From Bettongia penicillata ogilbyi (taxonomy: Eukaryota > Chordata > Mammalia > Diprotodontia > Potoroidae), in the NCBI GenBank assembly GCA_023548195.1, contig JAJHZJ010000531.1, positions 7,985,900 through 8,049,899 of the forward strand: a stretch of 64,000 bases of DNA, written 5' to 3'. Below, piece after piece: positions 22,620 through 34,008 of this stretch. The position numbers and the translations under genes were made by a program. Each line of letters opens with the position of its first letter. The stretch's first letter is position 1. Below the pieces are notes generated by a model. It had not been told where the DNA came from and did not search any database. It saw only the letters and a program-made list of their open reading frames with translations.

Positions 22620-22765
22620 TTGGGTAATTCACTTCCCTTCTAAAAGGACTTCAGTTTTCTCATCTGTAAAATGATACGAAACGATATAAAGTGATCTGTA
22701 AAATTTTTGCTAGAATGAATGGTTTCTAAGATCACTCTTCACTCTATATCTATAAGCCTTTAAGC
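22620..22765 (+). mobile_element. MIR-like/CORE SINE fragment
   Basis: The phrase ccttgggtaattcacttccc, followed by ttcagttttctcatctgtaaaatga and a tail with tctatatctataagcc, fits a MIR-related SINE. Confidence 0.55.
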
Positions 22766-23534
22766 CTATGAACACTCAACACTTGAGACTAGCAGGAAGT
22801 GAAGCCCTGGAGAGCCTGAATGTCTAGCAGAGAGCAGGTTTGGTGGGAGTTCCATAATGACCCCATCAGAAGATGTCAATGGTCCCACAGGATCCCTGGC
22901 CCAATGCATTTCTCATGTATGGCTTGGTCATGCACATGTGCCCTTGGCATGTCCACTCTTCACATTGATAGTGCCCCCAATCTGTGGAGTAAGTTTTTCA
23001 TTGCTACTTTTTATTCTTGACACAGAGCGTTTAATAAATGATTTTTTCATTTATTTGTTCATTCATTTTTGCTTCTATCTCATTAAATGTGTTTACTTTG
23101 AACTAAATGTGCCCTCCAGCTGACTAGTAAGTCAAGGACAACCTACAAGCCATGGTTTTTGAATGACTTGAACCTGGAGTATATTGATAGAGGAGGAAGC
23201 ACATGCAAGTGAGGGGGGTCACCAGGTGCTACTACTACCAGTAACAATCAGAATCTATAGAGTGAGTTCTTACACCAACAAAATCACAAGTCTTTGAATG
23301 AAGTCATAGATCTGTGACACAAACTAGAATGAAGGACTGAATATGACTAAATTTAATAAAAATAAAAATCAAGTCCTATTCTTGGGCTAAAAAAATCAAC
23401 TATAAAAGTATAAAGGAAGAATTTTAAGGACTTTTAGTTCATGACAAAAATCTAGGGGTTTTGTGGAATGCAGGTTCAATATGTGTCAACACCAAAACTT
23501 GATAGCCAGTAAAACTATTGTGATCTTGAACTAC
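22766..23534. other. No recognised feature
   Basis: This is unassigned sequence. The open frames near 22820-23123 are chance overlaps in different frames, with no domain recognised. Confidence 0.45.
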
Positions 23535-24110
23535 ATTTTTAGAAACTTCTTGTTGTCTTTCAGTTGTCTCTAATTCTTCATGATCCCATTTGGGATTTTC
23601 TTGGCAAGGATACCAGAGTAATTTGCCATTTCCTTTTCCAGCTCATTTTACAGATAAGGAAACTGAGGCAAACAGGATTAAGAAACTTGTCCAGGGTCAC
23701 ACAGCTAGGAGGGGTCTGTGTGTATTCATCCTTTGTTGCCAAAGAAGACCTTCCATCAGAGAAATAATGACATGACTTGCACTTGACTTTGTTTTGAGTG
23801 AGGGAGGGCTGTGCAAGTCACCAGCCTCACTTCTCCTCCAGAGACATCTGAATCCAGTGACCAGATATCCATCAGGATGACTGGAGATGACCCAGGATGA
23901 GGCAACTGGGGTTAAGTGACTTGCCCAAGGTCACACAGCTAGTGAGTGTCAAGTGTCTGAGGTGAGATTTGAACTCAGGTCCTTTTGACTCCTGTACTGG
24001 TGCTCTAAGCACTGCACCACCTACCTGCCCCGAGGAGGTGTCTGAGGCTAGATTTGAATTCATGAAGAAGTCTTTCTGATTCTAAGCCCAGGGCTCTAAC
24101 CACTTTGTTA
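23535..24110 (-). mobile_element. Mar1-type SINE interrupted by a second SINE
   Basis: The inverted Mar1-type phrases at 23545-23706 (atgatcccatttgggattttcttggcaa, ctcattttacagataaggaaactgaggca, gtcacacagctagga) resume at 24045-24105 (aggctagatttgaattca, gggctctaaccac). The gap is the SINE at 23719-24032. Joining the two parts without the insert restores a normal element layout. Confidence 0.8.
23719..24032 (-). mobile_element. tRNA-derived SINE with long non-tRNA tail, nested in Mar1-type SINE
   Basis: The inverted tRNA-like head is on the right (gcaccacctacctgcccc at about 24013-24031, with gatttgaactcag as inverted B box). The left part holds a longer tail (gtgaccagatatccatcagg, ctgactttgttttgagtgag-like phrases). 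It is flanked by the 12-mer aggagg.gtctg at 23707-23718 and 24033-24044 with one mismatch, which is the target duplication. Confidence 0.78.
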
Positions 24111-24169
24111 GATCAAGACAACTGTCAAACTATACTCTGCCCTCCAGACAATAGTGGCAGTGTTACATT

Positions 24170-24478
24170 TAACTTTTAGCACCAGAATTTAGGGAGGACA
24201 CTGTTAAACTGGACTTTATCCAGACCACAAGGATGAGGAGGGAATTTATGGCCAAGTGAGACTGTGGGTATAGAGTACTGACAGATTTGGTTGATGCGTT
24301 GGTTAGTTTTCTTGAATTGTTTTTTTTCCCCTCTTTTTATCCTTTTTTTTTTTTTTTACAAGGGATGTCTTTCTGGGAAGAGGAGATGGAGAGGGATATA
24401 TCTGGAAATGAAGGTGATGTAAAAATAAAATAGATGAATAAAAATTTTTTAAAGAATTGACAAAAGTAAGTTTCTTAA
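24170..24478 (+). mobile_element. Older LINE 3' end (same type as 6650-7088)
   Basis: A T-rich block at 24318-24357 is followed by acaagggatgtctttctggg, gagatggagagggatatatctgg and aatgaaggtgatgtaaaaataaaat, ending A/T-rich. It parallels 37105-37257 nearly phrase by phrase. Confidence 0.6.
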
Positions 24479-25499
24479 AAGACCAGCCTCTGAAGCACAG
24501 ACCAAGCCTTAGCAACTTATGAATTCGAAAGTAGTCAGCAGCTTCTTTATCAATAAAATTACATTCTAAATGCACATTCACTTTATCTTTACAAACAGTA
24601 CTAACCACAGGCTTACACTTACTGAAATAAAATTTTGAAGAAAACAGTTGAGGAAAGAACATCTTCAGAGAATAGAGCTAAGGTATTTTACCAGAGCACT
24701 GACTCTGGCTGGGGGCTCAGAGCTAAAAAGAAAAAGAAAGATATGTATCCTCTGATACAATTACTCAGAATGCAGAAGAAGCATTAATACAAGGAATCTA
24801 AAGCCATACACTCCACACACACACACAAATTCACAAATGCAGAGCTGGATCCCTTGGAGCTCAATTACAGAGAGGAGATTATTGTGGAAAGTCAAGGTAA
24901 ATCCTTATGGAGGCACTGTACATGGGGATGTCTAGAAATCATAGACCTACTGCTGCTCATGCTCACACACTTTCTCTGACTTCCTCCAGATTCTTTCTCA
25001 GTCCTTTCACCATTGCAGAAAGAAATTATGGAATTACAAATATGTGTGATCTCAGTCCAGAACCCAAGAATGCAATTGCTAGCCCTACTTTGTTGCCTCA
25101 TTCTGGACTGGAATTGACACTAGCTTCTCAAAGATCAGGCCAGTGAAGGACAAGCTTGAACAGTTTCCATCAAGCTGGAAAGATTTTAAAACCTTTCCTG
25201 GTCCTGATGGCAAAATATACCTACTGTCTGTGGTTCAACAAAGATAACTATAGAGCAGCTCATCACCAGCTCATTGGTAGATTATAGTTCTTTGATCAAA
25301 TCAATCTGTGAAACAAAGAAAAACACAAAATGGCCTCTAGTCTTGGACAGCCTTTTTGTGTTTGAAATGACAATGACAGAGTGAATATGAACCACAGTCT
25401 TCTACTGTCACTACTCTAACTGCTGGCACACTATACATGAAGATCTTGCCCTATGACCAATGAGTTGTTGTAATGCTGAAGGGTCTTGTCCACACTGAA
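24479..25499. other. No recognised feature
   Basis: This is apparently low-repeat sequence. Open frames (up to 119 codons on the minus strand at 24303-24662) run into the T-rich LINE end and show no domain. Confidence 0.45.
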
Positions 25500-25625
25500 A
25501 TTCAATTCAATATGACTAAATACCTAATGTGCACCAGGTGCCATAGTTGGTCCTGAAGATATAGAAAAAATAATAAACTGATTCTAGAGAACTTCCATTC
25601 TATTTACAGAAAATAGTATGTACAC
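25500..25625 (+). mobile_element. L2 LINE 3' fragment
   Basis: The phrase acctaatgtgcaccaggtgcc, then gaagatatagaaaa and agaacttccattctatttac, matches the L2 3' end pattern (tgtgccaggca...ggatac...agcttacattcta). Confidence 0.65.
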
Positions 25626-25759
25626 ACATAAGTAAATTTAAAAAAAAAGAGTATAGTGGGTGTCCCCCACTCCACACATATGAAGCCAGTGTACAGACCA
25701 TGGCCAGATTGAGATTCCTGATTGGCTGCTGAGCCACAGAGCTCTGGATATTCTAAAGA

Positions 25760-25968
25760 GGTTACTTTCAATTGTTGTTCAGTGACATCCAACTTTTCAT
25801 GACCCCATTGGCAAAGATATTGGAGTGATTTGGCATTTCCTTCTCCAGATCATTTTACAGATGAGGAAACTGAGGTAAAGAGGGTTAAGGGACTTGTTCA
25901 GGGCCACATAGCTAGTAAGTATCTTGAACTCAGGGAAATGAGTCTTCCTCACTCCAGGCCTGTTATTC
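25760..25968 (-). mobile_element. Mar1-type SINE
   Basis: Inverted phrases are present: gttgttcagtgacatccaac, tcatgaccccattggcaaagat, ccttctccagatcattttacag, atgaggaaactgaggtaaag and ggccacatagctagtaagt. It is followed directly by a half-L1 tail. Confidence 0.83.
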
Positions 25969-25969
25969 A

Positions 25970-26812
25970 TTTTTTTTGTGTGTGTGTATATAGTTTTATT
26001 TATTTATTTTTAGATTTCGATATTAATTTCCACAAAATTTTGAGTTCCAATTTTTCTCCCTATCTCTCCCCTTCTCCAACCCCATAACACCTTGCATTCT
26101 GATTACCCCTTCCTTCAATGTGCCCTCCCTTCCCTTATCCCCATCTTCTTTCTTTTCTTGAAGGGCAAGACAGATTTCTATATCTTATTATCTGTATTTC
26201 TTATTTCCCAGTTATATGCAATAACAATTCTCAACATTCGTTTCTAATACTTTGAATTCCAACTTCTCTCCCTTCTTCCCTCCCTACCCATCCCCACTGG
26301 AAAGTCAAGCAATTCAATACAGTCTATGTATGTGTTGTTTTGCACAAGACTTCCATAATAGCCATGTTGTGTAAGACTAACTATATTTCCCTCCATCCTA
26401 TCCTGCTCCCCACTTATTCTATTCTCTCATTTGACCTTGTCCCTTCCCCAAAATGTTTACTTCTAATTACTTTCTTCTCCCATTTGCCCTCCCTTCCATC
26501 ATCCCCCTCACCCCACTTGTCTCTTTCTCCCCTATCTTCCTGTAGTGTAAGCTAGATTTTCATACCAAATTGAGTAAGCATGCTATTCCCTCCTTAAGCC
26601 ATATGTGATGAGAGTGAGTTTCACTTTTCCCCTCTCATCTCCTCTCTTTTCTCCTCCACTGAAAAAGATTTTTCTTATCTCTTTTATGAGTGATAGTTTG
26701 CCCCATTCCATTTCTCCCTTTCTCCTCCCAATATATTCCTCTCTCACCCCTTAATCTTATTTTTTATAGATATCATTCCTTCTGATTCAATTCAACCTGT
26801 GCTCCCTGTCTA
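25970..26812 (-). mobile_element. Half-L1 (HAL1-like) element, copy 4, 3' UTR only
   Basis: It is a 5'-truncated inverted copy. The poly-T/GT-rich tail at 25968-26020 is followed by the pyrimidine-rich 3' UTR that matches 9040-9815 and 13280-14080 phrase by phrase (ccccaatac..-like, gtgtaagactaactatatttccctcc at 26368). It stops near the element's microsatellite position (about 26812), so no ORF1 is included. Confidence 0.85.
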
Positions 26813-28640
26813 TATCAGGGAGCACTAAACATTGTTATTCTAAACACCGTACTACCCTAACTGCCCCCAAAGAGTTGTTCTCCTTCAAGTTTTGAAGTGT
26901 GAAGTCTACTCTACTGTCTGGAGGATTGGGTAGGGGAATGACTGCCTGATCTTTCACCTAGCCATGAACACATTCTGCCTAGGAACTTAATCCAGTTCCA
27001 AGAGAGGAGCCACTTTTCATTTTATGTCTTCTTTCCTTTGGTCCAGGACCTTAAAAGAACTTAGAACTCTCCAGCTCCACCGGGCTACTCCTGTCACTGC
27101 TGTGCACTCTCTTCTGACTTCAGGTGCTTTTCTCCTGCCATAAGCCACCGATGTTCCATGGGACCCTGCTGCCTTGCTGAGGAAGAGAAGGAGCATGGGG
27201 AGCTATGTCTGGCTCAGGTGGTGCCAGTGGTAACTCTGTAAAAGCAAGAGCATGAAACATTTCCCCTCTCTAGGCCCCAAGTAAAAGGACCATGTTAACA
27301 GGATTGATAGGAAATGAGACCCCCAACTTTTACCAACTACTTGATGTACCCTTAATACTATTGGGGTGCTAGAACTACTGAGATCTTTTGATCTTGGCAC
27401 ATCTGCAAAGCTGAACCTCCAAAACAACTGCACAGGTTTGCTCTGGAGAGATTTAATAGAGATCATCAGAATATAAACCTTATGGGCATTCAGTAATGAA
27501 TATATCAATCTAGTACAAGTTGAACTTCGAAATACATAGACCTTCTGGGGAATTTTAAGCTCAGCAACATATGGATGTATCAATAACACTGCCTATAAAA
27601 TTAAAAAATGGATTCTTAACAATGATCATGGGAACATACGACACACAATTATTCCTAGAAAGAGCAAACCATTCGATCACCTCTCCAAGGTCCAACCAGG
27701 CATTTGGGGACATGTATCTATGTGGATCTTCCTAGCAGAGAGAAGAAAGAGGTCACAAAGTCAGGCTTCAGCTACTCTCTTACAGCTTCTGATGAGGCAG
27801 GCATGGGACCCTGAGCACAGCACAGAATCTGCCAAACTCATCAAAAGTCAGTATCTCCTTTCCATAGAAAGCAAGAAAGGAGTCAAGAAGAAACTGGGTC
27901 ACATATTTAGCCTTGTATCCTCTCCCTTTCACCTCCTCAGTAGTGATGTGATCCATGTTGGAAACTTTGCCAGAAAGAAGTCAGTTTTGAAGGAGAGGAG
28001 TCTGATCCCCATTAAGTGAATAGAGATCCTTCTTTCTCAGGCTCTGCAGAATTAATAAAAAGTATCATACCCTACGTTCAGTTTCATAATCTTTTGTGTT
28101 TGTGATAGGAAGCTGCCTCCTTAATCACATGATGACTAGGAATTATCCTTGTCCTTGAAGGAACTTGCTTGAGATGAGATAGGTTATCCTTCACCCACAT
28201 TGATTCAAATAGCCAAAAGGCACAGTTGCCAGTTCAGTGGGAAGGGAAGAAGTTGAGATCAAACCTATCAGGTATCAGTTTTTATATATGACATTACCAA
28301 GGAAAGTATGGAGTTAAGGGTACTTCACCACAATCCCCCATTGGTGTGTTGATCCCTTTACCAAGCCTACCCCATTACCAAATATGGGAAAGACTAAGAA
28401 TACCCCATGTATAAGAAAACTTATGTGGAAAAATTGCTTTCTAAGCACTGGGGCTTCAATGTCCATTGAGTGGGCAACTTGGTAACATTCCTTTCCCAAT
28501 CCCTTGAAGGTAATATTGTGCTGAAAAGTAGCTTGGGGAGGGCTAAACTCAGGAGTTTGGAAAATGGGTGTTGTGAGATTTTGCTCCTTGAGTCAATGCT
28601 GCCACTTACCCTTTCCCTCTGTTTTAAGTAAGTATCATTT
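26813..28640. other. Repeat-poor sequence with no recognised gene
   Basis: No SINE or LINE phrase was spotted over about 1.8 kb. Frames of up to 128 codons (27203-27589, minus) and 99 codons (27720-28019, plus) have no recognisable domain, splice context or codon periodicity I can support. It may be unique intronic or intergenic DNA. Confidence 0.5.
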
Positions 28641-28714
28641 GTCTTACTATGATGTCACATGTTGTGTTATGGTTTGGTTGGAGAGATACAATGGAAATGG
28701 GGACTCATGAGCTT

Positions 28715-28810
28715 TGGATTGAGATATATATGTATATAGTATATGATGTGTGTTATATATATTGTGAGCATAACACACACACATACATATACACATATAT
28801 GTATACACAC
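28715..28810. repeat. AT/AC/TATG simple-sequence patch
   Basis: Alternating purine-pyrimidine sequence (atatatatgtatatag, then acacacacatacatatacacatatatg) forms a low-complexity stretch. Confidence 0.9.
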
Positions 28811-29139
28811 TCATATGATGAATTCGGAGGTAGCCAGTGGAGAGACTTTAGAAGATTCAATTACTTGACAAATAGTCAAGATTCAAAATAACTTTGAAGT
28901 TTGAAAAGAAAAATTAAAGCTATCAAGATGAAATTTAACATCAATAACAGTAAAGTCTTTCATTTTTGGTTATTTTTAAAAAGCAATTCCTCAGCTTTGG
29001 AATAGGGAGAATATGGCTTAATGGAAATTTGCATGAAGAATTCTTAACATTTTAGTTGATGAATATCTGAACAGGAACCCAAAGTGTTATATAATTAGTT
29101 GATTAGCATAACTTAGGTCATGTTAATAAAAATAGAGTG
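28811..29139. other. No recognised feature
   Basis: This is AT-rich unassigned sequence. Confidence 0.45.
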
Positions 29140-29320
29140 TCCAGAACAAAGGAGGTAACTCTATTATACTAATCAGCCTACATTTAAATTATTCCATTCA
29201 TTTCTGAACACCATATTTTAAAAGAAACATTGATAAAATGGTGTGTATCCAAGACTGAGTGACCAGTGTGATAAACAGTCTTGAAATCATATTGCATGAG
29301 AATTGCTATAGCCTTGACTC
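29140..29320 (+). mobile_element. Possible CR1/L3-type LINE fragment, first part
   Basis: The phrase ttctgaacaccatatttta, followed by aacattgataaaatggtgtgtatcc, resembles the widespread CR1-clade ORF2 end (..FWAPHFKKDIEKLERVQ). A second phrase from the same element, gaagacttgggggatatgataactgtc, stands at 30006-30032 with insertions between. The family assignment is tentative. Confidence 0.4.
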
Positions 29321-29493
29321 TCCCCTGAGACCTGCTCATCTGATTGATGTATCCCAGGTGGGATTGCCATTTGTTGAGGGTCCCTCGCCATGCAATTAAC
29401 TCTACCTCCTCAGCAGCCTTGCCCAGCTTGGGATGACTCCACCTTGGGCTGCACTCTCTTGTTTGGGAGTCCTGGTTAAGACAACCATTTCTT

Positions 29494-29638
29494 TTCTTTG
29501 CTTTTTTTTTTTTTTTTTTTTTGAGGAAATCAGGGCTAAGTGACTTGCCCAGGGCAGGGTCACACAGCTAGTGTTTGAGATCAGATATACACCCTCCTGA
29601 TTCCAGGATCAGTTGTTCTATCCACTGCACCACCTAGC
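29494..29638 (-). mobile_element. tRNA-derived SINE with poly-A tail, exact target duplication
   Basis: A poly-T block (29502-29522, inverted A tail) is followed by cagggctaagtgacttgccc, ggtcacacagctagtg and tatccactgcaccacctagc (inverted tRNA-like head). It is flanked by the 13-mer acaaccatttctt at 29481-29493 and 29639-29651, an exact target duplication suggesting a recent insertion. Confidence 0.9.
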
Positions 29639-29680
29639 ACAACCATTTCTTGAGAAGCCCAAGTCAGTCTTGACCACTTC

Positions 29681-29732
29681 ACACACACACATGCACACAC
29701 ACACATGCACACACACACATACACACACACCC
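29681..29732. repeat. AC-rich microsatellite
   Basis: (AC)n is interrupted by regular atgc units, immediately beside the SINE. Confidence 0.92.
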
Positions 29733-29859
29733 CACTCATTCTCCAATTGCTCCATCTCATAAGTGGCTTTGCCCATATGCAAATGATCTCCTCCTGAAAT
29801 CACTGCCCACTCTCTAGAGCCTTTTTTTGTTTAAATTGTTAGAATGAAACTTCTTGAGA

Positions 29860-29965
29860 TTAGGAAATACCTTGTTTTCTTGTATTTGTATTGCCAGAGT
29901 TTAGCTCACTGTCTCACATATAGTAAGTACTTAATAAATCTATCTATTTATCCATCTAGCTATCC
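29860..29965 (+). mobile_element. L2 LINE terminal fragment
   Basis: The phrase cttgtatttgtattgccagagtttagc...actgtctcacatatagtaagtacttaataaat matches the L2 3' terminus. Related copies lie at 40860-40980, 41350-41430 and 53765-53875. Confidence 0.7.
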
Positions 29966-30069
29966 GAAGAAAAAGAACTAATATTATTTACCTGAAAAAA
30001 AATAGAAGACTTGGGGGATATGATAACTGTCATGAAACCTTTGAAAGTCTGTCCTTTGGAGGAAGGGCC

Positions 30070-30325
30070 GCTAGATGACACATTTTATAGAGTGCCAGAA
30101 CAGTCCAGAGTCAGGAAGACTCATCTTCCTTAGTGCAAATCTGGCTTCAGACATCAGTGTGACCCTGGGTAAGTCACTTAATCCTGTTTGCCTCAGTTTC
30201 CTCATCTGCAAAGCGATCTGGAAAAAGAAATGGCAAATCACTCCAGTATCTTTGCCAAGAGAACCCTAAATGGGGTCATGAAAAGTCAGGCACAAATGAA
30301 ACAGTTGAGCAACAAAAATTTCCTG
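30070..30325 (+). mobile_element. Mar1-type SINE, near full length
   Basis: The degenerate head (ggccgctagatgacacattt) is followed by gagtcaggaagactcatcttcc, agtgtgaccctgggtaagtcac, ctgtttgcctcagtttcctc, gtatctttgccaagagaacc and atggggtcatgaaaagtc. It interrupts the possible CR1-type fragment. Confidence 0.87.
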
Positions 30326-30830
30326 ACTACAGGGCCAATGATCTACCCACTGCTGCCAAATGAGTCAGGCCAGATGATATCAAAGCTCTTCCCTTTAAGC
30401 TCTTCAAATCCTCTATGCTTATTTAGATTGGAACATGGATGGGGAAGGCTTTGAAGGTCCCCTCCAGCCTTCTCCTGGGACAATGTGCAAATCAGATTAA
30501 ATTCCTGTGTGAAGCTAGAGCACCGGTGGTTTAGAGAAAATGTGCACGTGAAGAGTCATGCTTCTCTTGGCTGGCACAGACGTGCGGGTACCAAACGGAG
30601 TGTGAAGACAGGACATGGTCTGGCAGCAGGGAAAGTGGATACTCTCTGCAGAAATGACAAGAGGTGAGAGATTATACAATGTTGAGGTACTCTGTGCTGG
30701 CTTGGTTGGAGGGTGATCCCAAACCCAAATGGAGCAAGATCTGAGGGAGGGCATGGGTGGAGAGCATGGCAGAACATCCAGAATCTATCTGTTTCTCCAG
30801 GGGAGGTAAGCACTGGCCAACCATTATCAT
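30326..30830. other. No recognised feature
   Basis: This is unassigned sequence with moderate GC. Short frames on both strands (60-88 codons) have no recognisable similarity. Confidence 0.45.
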
Positions 30831-30834
30831 TATC

Positions 30835-31062
30835 TTAGTTCACATTTCTATGTTATTTTATGACTTTTATTGCACTTTACATGTATTATCTCATTTCAGC
30901 CCCAACCCCTCAGGGGGAAGGGCTGTTATTATTTTCATTTTCTATCTGGGGAGACCAAGATTGAGGAAGGTGAAGTGACTCAGACACAGTCACCTAGCCA
31001 GTAGGCATCTAAGGCAGGATTTGAACTCAAGTTGCTCTGATACCAAATACATTACCTTTCTG
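30835..31062 (-). mobile_element. MIR SINE
   Basis: The inverted MIR layout is tgtattatctcatttcagcc, then ctgttattattttcattttc, gaagtgactcagacacagtcac and gcaggatttgaactcaag. Confidence 0.75.
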
Positions 31063-31129
31063 GGGCCAAATAAGCCTGATTCTATGTGGAGTGGTACCCC
31101 TGTCCTTCTCACTTTAGAGAATTAGGAGG

Positions 31130-31290
31130 GTTCTCTGAATTTAAATCCTGGTTATGCCACTTACTATCTATGTGACTCTAGGTGACTTCTCTGGGACTCA
31201 CTTTTCTTCTCTGTGAAATGAAGGGGTTACATTAGACTTCCTCTAAAGTCTCTTTCAGTTCTGAGCCTATGAGCCCATGATCTGTAAAGC
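31130..31290 (+). mobile_element. MIR-like tRNA-derived SINE
   Basis: The layout is gaatttaaatcctggttatgccac, then ctatctatgtgactctagg and aagtctctttcagttctgag with a cctatgagcc tail. It is the same tail type as at 12530-12705. Confidence 0.65.
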
Positions 31291-32639
31291 AAATTGAGAG
31301 ATTTGGAAAAACAGAAGGTTATTTCCTTCAACTCCACAAGCTGGGACCATTACACTGTGATTTCCTTCTTATGGAGAGCTCATCGTTATGTGACAACCTT
31401 GTCTCCTCTCACAGCAAAATAAGGTCAGTTGCCATTCCTTAGAGGCAGGACCTGTATTCATTACCAGCTAATCATTTCTTGATCCTTTGGGATTCATGCT
31501 ATGGGCTGGTTTGAGCCAACCCAGATGACCCTGGCAGTCTGGCTAATTTAAATCCTTTAAATCATTGACAAAGATTAAGAATTTCACTTTGGAAGCACCA
31601 AGTATGGAATGCCCTATTCTGAAGGTAGAGAAGTACTTGGGAAAGAAACTCTCCACTCTTCCCCATTCTGCCTTTTCAGCCCCCCTTGACAGGTTCATGC
31701 ACATCTGAAAAGATTATACCACTGGAGTCTATCTGAGTGGAAAGGCTGCTAGTGAGCTGGCTCAGGATCCATCTGGAGTGGGGCTATTTTCATTTTCATT
31801 AGAATATGCAAAATAATTTTCTCTCCGAGTGATGAATTTGCCATGGGGATGCCTAACTTTTAATTACTGAAATTACTACCTGAAGCAGACATTTAAAGCC
31901 AAAATCCAATATCCTAAAAGCGTGCATAAATCCACAGAAATGATTGGAATTAACTCCTATCCCCTCCCCTCCCACCCCAACAACCCAAGGTTTGGGATTT
32001 TATTGCCCCTTCAGTATTTTCAGCTATTTGAAAATGCTGTGGTTTAGAATTATAGCTGATAGCACCAGCTGCTTCTCCTTCAGCTCCTTGTTCTATCTGG
32101 GCGGATTATATGCCCTAAGAAACAAAAAAACTTAAATAAATTGTACACCAGGTAAGGTGCTCCAGGCTTGGTGTCAGTGGGAACAATCTGGGAGAAGAAC
32201 AAGATTTATCTTCATCTCACTGATCACCTCAATTAGCTCAGCAGCCCAGGTCCGCCTTGATGTTTAATCCCCTACATTTCTCATTTTATTTGGGTAATTC
32301 AGGTAATGTTCTTTATCAAATCACTGCTAAATGTGCACTTGACTAAGTGGGGGGGGGGGTTGGCGGAGGGGAGGACGTTACTCCATGAAGCTTTGGGTCT
32401 AATTAATGGGAAATCAGGAACAATAGGTTATTGCATCTTTCTAAAAATCAAAATGCACCTCAGAGCCCTTACAGTGAAAAGCAACACCCAAGTAAGAGCA
32501 CCCTGGGGAGAATTTATAGCTCATGGTATGCCTAATGTTCTGTTTTTATTTAAAACAAATAAGCTTTTCATTCTGGAGGGGAGCTATGTTGTCATGGCTT
32601 AGAGAATGGTTTAATAATATGGTTGGGGAAAGGACATTT
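31291..32639. other. Repeat-poor stretch, possible conserved non-coding DNA
   Basis: No repeat family phrase was found over about 1.3 kb. It contains homeodomain- and POU-like AT motifs (agaatatgcaaaataat near 31800 and ttaattactgaaattac near 31860). There is a G10 run at 32349-32359. No coding frame longer than about 98 codons is present, and none is recognisable. A regulatory role is speculation. Confidence 0.4.
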
Positions 32640-32689
32640 ATCTCTCCAAATATTTACTGAACACGTAGAATGCACAATCACAGTGCTAG

Positions 32690-32975
32690 GTCCATTCATG
32701 ACTTCAAGTATTTCTGGAGCATTTTACCATTTTCCACATAATCTCTGGCATATTTTCACACACATTATCTTATTTCATCATTATCATGACCCCATCAAAT
32801 TAGCATTAATTGTGTTATATTGTACTTTTATTTATTTTGTGAACCATTTCCCATCATGATGGTGGAGGTTTTATTATCCCCATCTTACTGAACCTCAGAG
32901 AGGTGATGTGATTTGCCATAGTTAGTAGCAGGCCAGGGATTTGAACCCAGGTCTTTGGACTCTAAAATCAGTGTG
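32690..32975 (-). mobile_element. MIR SINE with internal insertion
   Basis: The inverted MIR phrases cacattatcttatttcatcattatc (32761-32786) and ttttattatccccatc (32869-32884), then gaacctcagagaggtgatgtgat and ggatttgaacccag, are separated by about 70 bases that do not belong to MIR. The insert contains a 37-base string also found in the hAT-like MITE at 35249-35440. Confidence 0.7.
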
Positions 32976-33864
32976 AATAAATGACCTCAGGGTGGACATA
33001 TATGGTATGAGGGTGGAAACGGAGACAAAGCATGAAAGCATTGGGTACTGAAGGTAGAGGGAGAGAAAGGGGAACAAAACTGGAAGGGAAATACACAAAG
33101 AAGAGGTTAAGGGACCAAAAACAAAGTCTTCTTAGGCAGTGACTATGGGTATAGTTGTTTTGGCTTTTGACTTCCTATGGTATGCCCTTGTATTCACTGT
33201 TCATAATCCAACTGATAGCAAATGTTACTTGCACATCACAGATCATAACATATAACAGGCCAAGGTAGATGGAGAAGAACTAAGTTGAGCCCAGAATGAG
33301 AATACTTACTGGAGGAAAACAAGAATTCCAATTCCCATGAATCATATGTGCCAATGGAACAAGCTGATTGCACAAGGGCAGAGTTGAGCAAAGAGATAAA
33401 TAAAATGAAGGATAGTATTTGGTTTGTGCCCATGAAGAGAAAAGGAGACTTTTAAGAATGGGCAGTGACAACTTCCAACCACCATGGCTGCCTGCCGCAA
33501 AGCCATCTCAGCAAAAAACTCAGAATTTGCACCAGATCAAATAATCAAAAAATCCAATGAGAAACCACAACAAGGAACTTTTTTCTTTTTGTTTTTTAAT
33601 AAAGAACTATTTTCATGCCAAAATGTTCTAAAAATATTATCGGAAGCTACTCACTGGGCAATAGGAAAGGAGACTGCTAGAAAAGTCAGCGTAGGTACAA
33701 GAAAACTATCCTGAAGCCTCTTGAGATACTGTACCCCACAATGTGTGACTGGAGGCAGCAAGAGTAAAGAGTTCCCCAGAGGAACTTCTAACCCCAGACT
33801 TGTTGGAATCCCACGGGGTAGATCTTGGAAGTCAAGGGAAGTGGTAGTGATCAGTCCAAACCAA
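32976..33864. other. Unassigned sequence
   Basis: No family was recognised. It contains an ATG in good context at 33484 (accatgg) opening a 76-codon frame that runs into a T-rich stretch. It may belong to the 5' part of the ancient half-L1 that follows, but I cannot demonstrate it. Confidence 0.35.
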
Positions 33865-33867
33865 TTC

Positions 33868-34008
33868 AATCCAATCCAATAAACATTTATTTCATGCCTA
33901 CTATGTGCTAGGAACCGTATTAAGCACTGAGGATACATTTAATTAAAAGAAAGACAATCCCTGACCTCAAAAAGGACAATCTAACCAGAGAAGACAGTTA
34001 ACAAAAGG
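33868..34008 (+). mobile_element. L2 LINE 3' fragment
   Basis: It reads aataaacatttatttcatgcc, tactatgtgctaggaaccgt, aagcactgaggatacat and acaatccctgacctcaaaaagg, the L2 3' UTR phrase order. Confidence 0.78.

Noticed and set aside
24303..24662. 119-codon minus-strand frame rich in lysine at its end
   Set aside because: It runs through the A/T-rich LINE 3' end, with no domain and no supporting context.
27203..27589. 128-codon minus-strand frame in repeat-poor DNA
   Set aside because: No recognisable domain, conserved motif or splice context. It is left as unassigned rather than called a gene.
33484..33714. ATG in good context opening a 76-codon frame
   Set aside because: The frame soon enters low-complexity T-rich sequence and no homology was recognised. 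It could be part of a decayed retroelement.
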